Shown: positions 35,732 to 47,700 of the stretch, piece after piece
How the letters are laid out: every line of letters begins with the position of its first letter
Position numbering within the stretch: the stretch's first letter is position 1
NCBI GenBank assembly: GCA_013339765.2
Contig: JABSTR010003179.1
Coordinates: 82,001-146,000, forward strand
Origin: Haemaphysalis longicornis
Lineage: Eukaryota > Arthropoda > Arachnida > Ixodida > Ixodidae
Direction: 5' to 3'
Length of the DNA: 64,000 nt
Notes under the pieces: model-generated
Told to the model about the DNA's origin: nothing
The model's database searches: none
The model's input: the letters and a program-made list of their open reading frames with translations, nothing else
Translations under genes and position numbers: made by a program

Positions 35732-38700
35732 GTACGTACCGCCTTACGACACATTGCGTATATGAGGTTGCTTTGCAGCGTGATGGTGGTGGGGGCTTGG
35801 ACCCTTTTTTTGCCTAGCCAGGAATCGTATTTGCCCTCAGCTTTAATTTTCGACTTTCACCTACAGTGCTAGCACGTAATCTTAGCGCTGCAACGTTCGT
35901 GCTCGGCGAAAACGGTTTAACATGTATTTAGGCCTAGGCCTTGTCGCGGCAACACACTCCGTCGCTGCAGCGTTGTTTCAAAACTTGCCGTTTCCAACTT
36001 TGTACCACTCGTCGCAAAGATCGAGCGTCGGGAAACATGACATCCTTAGCATAGATGCCCTCTGATGTCTTGTTGCTAGATGTCTTTGCGTACGAGGGAG
36101 CCAAAAAGTTTTGTTCAAAGTGCTCGCTCGGTTCGTGAATTTGGTTTGCGGTGGTGCCTGACTACTTCTAAGCATGCTTAGCCGGGCCCCCCCTTGTGTT
36201 CGCGGATATTTGCTTAACCTGTTAACGTTCGCTCCCTGCGAAATCTACTTAGTTACTGAATGTAACCGCGACATGGGAGCAGTTCGCGCTTTGCGTCGCT
36301 TTTGGACGCGAACTAGCGCGGGCTGCCTCTATGTCGGGGCGCGCGCATTCCCCTGTGACATTTTGCGCGTTCGCACGGATTCGCACACGGTTTGTTTTAG
36401 CGGGAACCCATCGCGAAGTCGGGCTGCCGATGTAGGTGACAACGAATACCCGCATTTTCAGCGCGGAGCTCGAGGTGTTTCCTTTCTTTTTTCTTTTCCA
36501 GTCGCTTTCTGTCGCTTATTAGCCGGCATGAACGTTTCGTTGTCGTGTGACCAAGGTTTATTTCGTCCCCTCCTTGAAGTGCTGCGATCGTCAGGCATTT
36601 TGTAATGTTTTTTTTTTTTTTTTTACCGTTACGAAGTCTCGTCTCGGATGCCACGCTACCGTCGCGGTAGGGATGGCGCGGATTTATAGCGACCGCTTAC
36701 CGGCTGATGGATTGTGTGATCTTTATGACGGCCACTCGCTTGCGATGAAGTCGTGCGCGCTCAATCTGGCGTCGTGCGATGTTATTCGCTTTAGCGTGAT
36801 CGTTTGCCTGCCCATAGACGGTGTGATCGATTTCTTAGCGGACACGTAGCAGTGCTTAGACGGGCGACAAAAGCGATGTCGCGTCTGGCCGTCGCGAGCG
36901 CATGGCGACACGCCGCTGCCGGGATTATAAGCTTGTTTGCTGCCATGTCGTCGGCTTGTAAAAGCGGTGCGGTGCGGCTTTCAGAAATGCGGCCGGTTAC
37001 CGTCGCGCTCTCGTGAGAGAGCGAAGTTTCACGTAGTCGACGATGAGCCACAGGTGACGTTGAAAGCCTGGTTTTTAAAGTCTGTCTTTCGTTCATTGCG
37101 AGACGTTTTGTGCGGGTACCGTTTGTTTGATCGTAGCTCGCTCGTCGTCACCAGGTAGCGCTCCCCAGCAAAGCCGTCCGTTTCTTGCTTTTCAAAAGCA
37201 GCCGAAGTTGTTTCTCTGTCACATATTTTTCTCTTTACGTTCCTTTAAAACGTGCTGGCGTTTTTTTTTTTAATTTGAGTTCGTCCCGCCGTGCGGTTAC
37301 GTTCATTCAATAAAGCTACTTGTGTGCTCTTCTTGGTTTCTGTGATCGTTCCCGGTTTTTAATAAAAGCCGTTAGAAGTTTAGCGTATTTCATGGTTGAA
37401 AAATTTCCGTAACGGCGAAGTGGTGCTTTTGCTTTCGCCCTCATTAGGGGAGACGATTTGTTTTGGAAACTGCTCTTTGCGATGCTAGCAGTCCGTCCAT
37501 ATGTCATCGCGATTTAATGGCTTGTCGTTGGCAGTCCTTCGCTTGCGTGACATCCTGCGCCTTAAATGCGGTAATTTAGAGATAGCTTACTAGCTCGATA
37601 ACTTATGACAGGTTAATATTAGGGTAAGCAGTTCTTCATTCGCCAATATTCTGACTTTCCGACCCCGTTGTGTGACTGAGGGTGGTGTCCCCGTGAAATC
37701 CGGGCTGGTTTAACTATTTTTCGTCAGATCATATTTTTACTGTGGTCCTCAAATGGTACTGCAGACTGGGGCGAGGTTATTCATCAACCAAGTTCTAGTT
37801 AAATGTGTGTGCGTGTGTGTGTCAATGGAGGGCTTACCTACTGAATTTGGCTTGTGCTGCATTCTGGCTACACTAAATCATGTGCCAGTCTGAATTTGCT
37901 GGAAATGATCCGCAAACTTTTCATTTGTGGCAGCAACATGCACAGTTATCTGTTATTAGGCGAGGATGTTTAATAAAGGGACACATTTGTTGTATAGCTG
38001 TATTCACGTCCATCACATTGTATGTGGTGCAATAAAGGAGAAAAGAAGGTCTGTATTAAAAACATGATTAATCACTAAGAGCTTGACTCTGGCTTTGGTG
38101 GGGAAAATGTGAAATGAATAAGTGCGAGTTATAAACGGTGCGCAGTTTACTTGCAGACACGTGCTTTGCATAAAAACCGATGTGAATAACAGTTGAGAGC
38201 TGTAGCAGAGGGGAGGACCAGTCTTGGTGCGGTACTCGGTAACTGGTGCCGCTGCGCATGTGTAGAGGTGGCAAAACTGGTTGTGCACGCACGCCAACTG
38301 CATACCGGATGCGTTACCAGACCGGTTCTCTGCTCTGCTATAGCTCTGTACTGTTACGGCAAAGTTGTATCATTTGCCTGCCTTCTTGAGTCACAGCTGA
38401 GGAGGTCTTGTAACAGGAATGTGCAGCAGCTGATCGCTTTTAACCCCCGGATACTTCTCGTTGCAGGATGACGAGTTTCACGGGTTCTCACCCCGAGATG
38501 TCCGGAAAGCCATCCAGAAGCTGAGGCATTTCAGCGGTGGTGGGGAGACCTCCGAGCACTGGCACAAGGACGAGCTCACCAGCGATGTCGCGCCCCTCAA
38601 GCCCGCCGACAAGCTCACGGGCCGCAGCAACTGCCCGCCAGACCCTGGCGGTGGCGGCGGGCGAGAACGCGAACCGGTCACCGCAAGAAGTCGCCAAGCA

Positions 38701-41700
38701 AAGCCGGCTGCCAGCCCCAAGAAGGGTGGGCTGGCACCACGTGATGTCAGAGAGGAGAAGCGGAGGACGTCGGGCCGGCACGCGGCCCAGCGCCTTCTGG
38801 ACCGTGCCAAACGGGGCCGCAGCCGGGCCTCGCCGAAAGAGAGCGTCGAGGGCCGTGGCGGCCTCCCGACCCGGAACGGCTGCTTCCAACTGCCGGCCGT
38901 GAGCGCGCGCTCGTCCCGGCGGATCATCCCGCGCAAGCGGTACCTGGAGGACAGCGAGGAAGACGCGCCGCAGATGCTGCACCTGCAGAAGAAGAAGAGC
39001 GCCGCAACCGCCGCTCCTGTCGGCCGTCCCCGAGGATGCGGCCCTCGGGCCGTGTCCGCCGGAAGCGGAGAGCGCGGACGCGAGCTGCCTGACGGAGGGC
39101 GAGGGGGACAGCGGGGCTCGCGCGTGAGCCTCTTCGACCAGCCCCTGGTGGTGCAGGGCAAGCGGCCGTGGAAGCCCTCGCTCAAGGTGCAGCTGCGTCT
39201 GTCGGAGGCCAACCTCGGCTCGCCCTTCGGCTGCAAGGGGAGCCGTTCGGGCTCGCAGACCTCGTCGGTGGACCTCCTCCCGGGAGTCCATCAAGCGGGA
39301 CATGGTGTCGCGCTACGCTGAGTTCATGGCCACCCGGGAGGACACGCCCTCGGCCGAGGCGCCGACCTCACCGCCGGGCGCGGCCCCGCTCGAGGACAAG
39401 GTGGCCGCCAAGATTGCGCGGCTGCTCAAGTCGCAGTGGGAGAACCGCCTGGGGCCGGGGGGTCCCCGGCGGAACGTGGTGCTGCGCAAAGCGCGGCTGC
39501 GGCTGAGCCAGCGGACGCTGAAAAAGCTGCGGCAGCCCCTCGAGGAGAGCACGGAGGAGAGTGTCGTGTCGGAAGTGATGCCGGAGGTCGGAGCGGAGAA
39601 GGCGGCCGAGTGTCCGAGGAAACGGGAGCGGAGGGTTCCGTCTCTGAACGGCATGAAGAGAGGTGAGGGGGGGGGTCCAGGGCCGGTGAGCCAGTGTGTG
39701 CGAGGCTCTTGCTCGTGTAGCCGAGTGACGTGCCTTAGGTCGAGCACTCACTCTTTCATTAGTACTGGTTTGTCAGGAGTATTCACAAGGAAACCAGTAA
39801 TGTCACAATACCGTAGTGAATCCAACAACGTTGTTGTCGGGTCACCGGAGCAGAACATGTTATGCTGTACCCACTGGGAGAAAGGAGGAATACATTTGCA
39901 CTATTTGCCACGTTAAAGCTCAGCAGAGGTGTACGTAATTGCCATTTGTGTCATTAGTTTTTCGGCAGCTATTCAGAACTGAAGCAGCTTTCAAAGTCTA
40001 CTGCACCGTAAGCAGCACCTGTTGCTTGAACTTTGTGATCGCAAAAAAAAAAAAAAAAAGGGTAGGGGAGGTGGGGCTAATGTGCCAAAGCAACACCCAC
40101 GTTATGTGAGGTGTGCTGTCGTGGAGGGCTCCAGGTTGATTTTGACCACCTGGGCATCGTAATGTGTGCCGAAATCTTGACACACGGGTGCTTTTGCTTT
40201 TCGCCTCCATCTGAAAAGCAGGCACTATGGCCGGAATTGAACCCGCGTTTTAAGTGCTTGGCAAAGTGCCTTAGCCGCTAAACCACTGCGTTGGGCTGTT
40301 TTATGATTGTTGTTCTTTGCAGTTGCATTAATCAGTGCATTAGAAGATCAATTATTGCCACTGGGTTAACACCTACACTTACTTGGGTTAGCTTTTAGTC
40401 GTACACAAGACAGGGTGAACCCTTTTGGGATAGGCTTCCGTAACAAAGTGATCACAAGAGGTTCCGAAAAATTGTCAGATGCAGTCTTGTCCTCATTTTG
40501 GGGCACAAATTTCTGTCATTCGTCTTTTAATGACGCGCTGTAACAAAAAATGGTAAGCTTCTCTTCTCTTGATATCCCCAGTAGCACCTTATGTAACGAG
40601 CAGCGTGCACTTTCAGGTGTGCCAACTGTTTGCAAACTCTTGCTACGAGGTCTCTGCAGCTCTCTCATTTCATTTTTCTTTTCTGACATGCATTGCATAC
40701 GGCAACTGGTAAATGATCGTAAAAAAGCAAACTACTGCGGGTTGTAGAGAAAGTGGTTGCGTTTCGGGAGCAGCCAGGTTCACCGTGCCACTTTAGTTGT
40801 ACAGCGCTGTCGTAAACTTGTCGCCAAAACTGGGAAAACATGCGAGGCTCCCGGTTGTCGGAACATCTGGCAACAAGAGATGCAGCTGCGTGCACTTTTC
40901 CGTGTGACCTTGGGTGAATGTTTCAGGCGGGGGACTCTGATTGCGGGTTTCAAAGCAGTCAAAATGCGCTGGACATCTTCAAATGTAGTAAGGAGAGATG
41001 GTTCAGAGAGCTGTTTCTTTTTTTTATTTTATTGAGGTGTAATATTGTTAACTAGCACTTGTAATGCGATTGTAAGCAGTTAAGCTTTTTTTTTTATTTT
41101 TATCTTTTCTGAGACCATGCAGCTGTAAGTCTCTGGGGTTTAGCTTCAGGAACAGTGCCTTTAATACTAAGTTTTCATTGGGAAGCCTAAGTGGAAAGTC
41201 AAATCAAAATCTCTTGAAGCCGCGGCATTGTCTTTTTAAGCAATGGTTACTCCCACGGTTCACGTTTTATGGGTTCCGTGGCATAGCTGCTCTGATAATT
41301 TTGACTTAGTTGTCAGTAGCCTCTTTTATTGGGGCAAGTAAACCTAAACAATGCCTTGTATAGTGCAGGCAACAGTTTACAACACCGTATTGTTGTGGTG
41401 TAGTGAATGCTGTGCTCGGACAACAAATACAACGCCACTATTTGGCTGCGCAATTAAATTAGCCGCATTTTTGAGTTTATAAAAGTAAAGTTTTCCCTGT
41501 GATGAAGTCTGTCAATAGTTCTCTGAAATGCAAATCGGTTTGCTGATAACATGTTTGCTTCGTTTATGTGTTGTTTTTTTCATTCGTCTGCTATATTCAG
41601 TATTGCCCCTCTCTCTCTTGCTTGGGCCCAATCTTAGCTTGCTGTATGTACTAAGCAAATAAATGAATCAATGAAACACTGAATTGTTCCAAGTTCACAT

Positions 41701-44700
41701 TGGGTGCAGCATGTTACCCTGAGAAACATGGCTGCAGTGAGGTGGTTTTACCATTAGAGAAATGCGGTTAAGAAACCATGACATTCAAGAAAGGCCCTTC
41801 AAGTTGTGGCACCACTAGTTGTTATTGCCATTGAAATTGGCCTTTTGCTGAGGTTAACTTTTGTGCTTGCCCGCTTCCTCTCTCGACAGAGCGGAGTGCG
41901 TCTTGGCGACGGGGGCGGGCCAGTCGCGCTGCAGCGTGTGCCAGCAGTACAAGCGGTCGGCCGAGCTGGCCATCCGCTACGGCCAGTACGCGTGCCGCTT
42001 CTGCTTCCGCTTCTACACGGCCTTCCTCCGGAAGCCCAAGAAGTTTGTCTGCCCCAAGGACGGTGAGTGGCACAGGAGGGACTACGATGCGGATAAGTGC
42101 GGGCTCTTCAACTTGTAAGCGGCTACTGTGTAAAAGAACAACAGTTGGGCGAGTTGGTAGGGGTTCTGAAGCGTCTTAAAGAAGTACTGACACAGAATTT
42201 TTGAGCTTTTTTTTTTCTCTGCTATAGGTGCCTACGAGCTTACTAATTATAGAATGGCACATAAGATTGTCCAACGCAGCATATATGATTACTTACAGCA
42301 CCATTTATTCGTGTCAGTTTCGGTTTCGGTGAAGTGAAGACCGAGGCAGCCGCCATGCTGAGAAGGCGCGTTTAACGTCACTGTTCTCAGCACACCCCAG
42401 CCAATTCTGGTGTGGGCACACGCGCGTGCGCCAGACCTGACTAATGGGCCATAGTCACATGTGACGTCAGTCCCAAACACTGTGCTGTGTGCACAAGATG
42501 CAAAAGTGCACGCCAACAGCATCACCGCCGCCTCCATATGTCACGGGAGCCCTGACGTTGGTCGTTTGGGTCCAAGCGCAGATGACATCATGAGCTCGCT
42601 TGATGGTGCGGAAGAGCTTTCTCGTGCGCGGATGGATTAAAATTAATTTAAAATGTGTTTCTACTGAACAGTTATGGTTTGAACTTCCGGGAGGGCATAT
42701 TTATATATACAAAAGAAGCTTTTTACATAGTTACCTGGGCTTTGAAATTTCTTGTCAGTACTTATTCAACACGTTCCTGCCCACGCCTTTTCAAATCGAT
42801 GGTATACTATTGATGCTTTCCACGTTCTAATTTTGATGTTTTCCTCATACGAATTTAGCGCTATCCGAGTGCGCTCTGAAAGCTGGCACCATCTACTGAG
42901 TAGTAGAGATACTTGCATGCTCCTGTGCGCCGTGAGTTTTTAAAGCATCGCCGGTTGTCTGTTGACGGACGCTCGAATGATACGGGGACAAGGTCGACAT
43001 CGTGCGCTACGGCGCCGCGGAAACGCAGCACTTTTAGCCATTTGGACGATTCTACGCGCAACTTCTTGGATGCCATTAGCAGCACTCACTCGAGAACGAC
43101 TTTTTCTCATCAGATTTCAGCACCGAAAGCAGCAGGGCACCAGACTGGCCCAAAACCTGATACCCCTGTTCAAAATAAGCAGCAGAAATTGCAAAGGTAT
43201 TGAAACTGTAAATTATGCTACAAACAAAAAGAATGGAGCAGAAAAGCGACGTTTTCTGCGGTGCATGTGCAGCCAACTTAAATTTTGAGGAACTGCTTTG
43301 CACAATGGCACGAACCCACTGTACTCGGGGACAACTTTCTCTGGCAATGCAGTCAATGCTACGGAGCGAACCACACCTTTTCGCTGTGCAGCTAGGAGCA
43401 GTTTGGCAAAAATAATTGCCTGGCCATAACCTAAGCAATTCATAAATATATAGTTCTTATGTTTTAGCCTTGGATTGATAATGCCACTAAATTACTTTCC
43501 AGGATATAGAAACATAGAGCAATATTTTTTAGATTTCCGGATTTTTTTGGTTGCGGCTGTCATCAGTGGCGTCGCAAGGGTTCTCTTCCGAAATAAAACA
43601 TGGCGTCGTCATCGACAGCCTTCGACAGCTCGCCACTTCATTCTCCACATAGGATTTTTAAGAAGCTTGAGAAGCAAAAGCTCCCAAAACAAGCGAAGCA
43701 AATGGTTTTCAGAGTGTACGCCCCAGGGAGACAGATGCAACCAGGACTCTCCGTCGTTTCCGCAATCCGTTCGGTTAGCCAGTTTGCCGGCGTGTGTGAG
43801 CGTGTGCGTAAGCGTGTGGGCGTGCTGCTTTTCTGGTACACTGCACCCGCGCTATGTAAGTACGCTAAACATGTTGGTGGTGCTGCCCAGTTTTGAGCTC
43901 CAGAAGAGTTTACAAATCAGTGCATGCCGTCAGAACTGCAGTGCTGACAAAATTCACTTAACTTCTGAACGATGCAGAGTTGGGCGGTATAGTCCACGGT
44001 CGGTCTGAGTTCCCCAGTCAAAGTGTTGGCTTGTGCTTACAAACAATCGAAGCATGGGAAAGGAGACGCTAATATGCCTGTATGCTCGGGGATCGTGGTT
44101 CAGTGCAGTGACCACGGAGCTCATGCGAAGAATTGAACTGTATCAAATGCGTATCTGTCACGCCGAAACTGAAACCGAAACCAGTTAATTGGGAACTACT
44201 TTGGCGCAGTAACGCAGAGCAGTTAGCTCCCCCTCCCCCGTCCTTCTGTAGCTTTCTCTCCATTGCCACAGAAAGTTGTCCCCGAGTACAGTGCTAACAT
44301 TTTTTTTATAAGTCAAGAAATTTTACAGTTAGGCGTTTGATATTTGCAGGAGTTTTGCACTGATAGTATATCTACGAAACGTATATCGTAAAGTTCTTGT
44401 ATAGTTTTTTCTGTGTGGAGCAACACTGACGTTTTTGCTTATATTTTGTGTTTGTCCCCAAACTTTTTTGTACAGCTTTTTCTTTTTTTCAAATAAAAAT
44501 TCCTGTTGGGGACCATTACCACTGCAAAAGAACTATACTCTTCTACAATTCTATACTATACCACTTATATGTTCCCGAAAATCATTAACTTTTCCCATGG
44601 GAAGAGAAGGTGTGGAAGAAGTAGCGCAAATTTGGACACCCGACACAAGAAGAAAGGAAGAACTGTGTGGTCGGTCCCACTCTCTTCTTGGTTCATGTGG

Positions 44701-47700
44701 AGTTTGCACTACTTCAAGATGGTCAAGAAGCTGTTGTGTAAGGTCGACGAGCTTGTTGCGTCGGGGCTTGACACTGTACGGGCGCGTTGGCAAAATTTCT
44801 TCAGACGTCTGAACGCCGGCCTGAACTGCTGCGCCGCACCCCAGCCCAGCCTTTCCATCCACTTGTTTGGACCAGTGCATTGCCTTTTGTGCTTTGACGT
44901 GTTTGGTTGCTTGCTTCCAAAGAACACGTTCTCGCTTCCGAAGAAAGAATGCGTGAACACAATGAGAATGCGAAACAAAGCAAAGCGCATTGTTCGGGTT
45001 GAAGTAAGAGGCGAAAAAACTTGCTCGATTTGGGACCGAATGCGACCGATGAAACCACGGAAAGAAAAATACAGGGATGGGATTATCGGAATGGAGATAT
45101 GTGTGGTAGCGTGAAAGGCGTGTTCTTGGGCTCAACCACCGGATAAGAACAAAGTACAAACACAACGTCTTCACAGGGGTGCCAAATCAGAAGGATGACA
45201 GTGCCATTTTGGCAGCACCTCACATTTTTCAACAACCTCATAGAGCTCAGTTGCACTAGTAAAGTTAAACTTTTTTTCTGGTATAAATGGGTACCAACTT
45301 GCCAAAATTGCCATCTTGATATTTTTTTTCTGTCGTCCTGTTTTTGTGAGACATTCTTAGGCCTTCCTTTCACGGTGCTGCTGTTTACTGGTCGCTGTCG
45401 GTGGATTGTGAAGTAGCTCGTATGGTTAGTACTGTTACTGTCTTCTGGCAAAGCAGGGGATTGATTGGCTGTGATGGTGGTAACTGTTAGCCATCATAAT
45501 TACTGCTGCCGTCTTTGTCCATCGAAAGCAATCGCTGGAGTTTCTCGTACATCAGTCGTACATTGCCGTCGTCATCTTTGTTGATGTGCGGGCAGTCAGT
45601 AGCCAGAACAATTGCTGGATTTCCTCACGCATCAGTCGTGGACTTCTGCAGACTGCCAGGAATGGGAATTTTCCTCTCTGTCGTTTCAGCTTGTCCTGTC
45701 TTTTCTGCATTTCCGTCTTTTGGCACCCTCTCCAATAGGGCTCAAGGAAAAGTCTTTTTTTGGCGTGTGATGCTGGGGCTGTTCGATTCTTGGGCTCACC
45801 ACTGACTCCCCTAAAGCAATCCGGCATTCGCTTTTAGATGCAGAGCATCTGATTCACTCGCCTTGTCCCTCCGGCGTCGTCGTCGGCGTTGTCCACCCCT
45901 CCCCCATTCTCCTCGCCGCGCCAGCTGTGCTCTCCGCCGCTCACCCCCTCTCCTCTCCGATAGTGAACACACTCTTGCGAGGGGCATTGTATTGGCTTGG
46001 CTTGGCTTGGATTGGATTGGATTGGATGGATTAAAGTGGATTGTGTTGGATTGTGTTGCGTCATAGCCGCGGCAGACGAGCTGGGGCCGGTGCATGTGCA
46101 GTACTCTGTCTTCCGCGGTTTCCTCTCCTTCGGGCGCGCTGCGCATATAACCGGTGTGCCGTTCTCCGACGAAGCAACATCCACGCTTGGCTCAAACACC
46201 TAGAGTCCACGCCGCTTTACAAGTACGCCAACGTCGTCGTCCACTGGGACCGGCTTACGCAGTCCCCTCAACGTTATGCGCGCTATAAAACGCGGTCCCT
46301 TCGGCGCTCCGCCTATGCGTCGCATCTACACAGGGGTTCCCGCAAGGGGAAGTGGGAGTTTTTTTTAAAGCATGACTTTCTTAGTGGGACCGATGGCATC
46401 CTGTCAAAGAGCTGATGCACTTTCCCATAGACTGGTGGATCGACTGAAAAGCTCTGGAAAGATCCCTGGACCTGCGGTGCGTGCGTGAAACTGGGATTCC
46501 ACTGCATCAAAACGGTTACTTCAAAATTATGAATAAGGAACGGTTCCAGATGAAACAATACATGCATCGATCATGAAAAAGGAGTACAATAATGTACCGT
46601 TATCTCATAAAAAACGTATCGGTATACATTTAGATCGTTTGCGGATGCGTTTAATTAGCGCGCAAAAAATCGTTGCATGGGTTCGTACTTCATTTGCAAT
46701 TTGTGTCTTTGAAGGTTTTACGATCGATTGAATGCACTTTTAGCAAAGGTTTTGACGCAGTTTTGATCTGAGAAAGCTTTCGCGCTTCTCCCTCCTTTCT
46801 TTAGAATGGGCGGTAAATTTTTTTTCACGTATATTTCTTTGGTGTGGCGAATCTCTCGACCACCCGTGGAAGATCTGCAGCGAATCCGAGGACTGTAAAT
46901 CAGAGACCCTGTTACGCAATGCTTGTGTGTAGTGATGGGAAGGTGAAAAGGAGAGGGGCTAAGTCGACACCTTGCGGCGGTTTCCCTCCCTCCCTTCCTG
47001 TGGTGCAGGCCACTGCAGCCTGTCGCAGCTGTCCAAGTGCAAGGCGTGTCTGGTGCACGCGTGCTGGAACCTGTTCGACATCCCGGCGCCCCTCAAGCAC
47101 CGCATGGAGCGACATCTGCGGCCGCCGCGTGGCGGCACCGACAGCCGGCCGCGGAGACCCGCCCGCAAGCGGGGCTCTCCTCCTCCGAGGACAAGACACG
47201 TGAGTCAGGGACGGCTGGCAGTGCCTCGGTCAACCTGTCAAGGCTGCTTTCACTAGCCTTTGCACCACCGGCTGATTTTGATACTTAGAGGGGAAATGAA
47301 GACAAAATACGTTTGGTTGGTTAAAAAAAGCTACTTCATCCTGGTGACGATTGACACCAGTTTTGTTGTTGCAAACTTTAGACAAATGACAGAGATACAG
47401 TAAAAGCTCGTTAATTTTAACTCAGTTAATTCGAACTTCCGGTTAATTTGAACTTATGCCCTGGTCTCGGCACAGCACTGTATATTTCAATGGTTAATTT
47501 ACCATTGAATTTATCACCAGAGGTTAAATATTTCAAACTGAACAAAGTTGTGTTCTGTCTTGTGGCCACCTAAACACCTGGCCAGCGCTGTTATTCGTGC
47601 GGGTGTGCCACTGCTGTGGGCAATCAGTTTTCATGTTATTTGTGTGTGTTGTGTGTGCAGTCAAATCCCACTACAACGGAATTCGTGGGGTGGGCGGAAA

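Noticed and set aside
38478..39303. Two long minus-strand frames (252 and 271 codons)
   Set aside because: They are antisense to trx exon 2, whose plus strand matches KMT2A blocks; long open frames are expected in GC-rich DNA.
39663..39916. Extension of trx exon 2 to the stop at 39916
   Set aside because: The reading loses its basic, conserved character after 39662 and a good GTGAGG donor is present there.
44506..45114. 202-codon frame inside trx intron 3 as a nested gene
   Set aside because: No recognised domain, no start or splice context, and overlapping frames on both strands; listed as unassigned.
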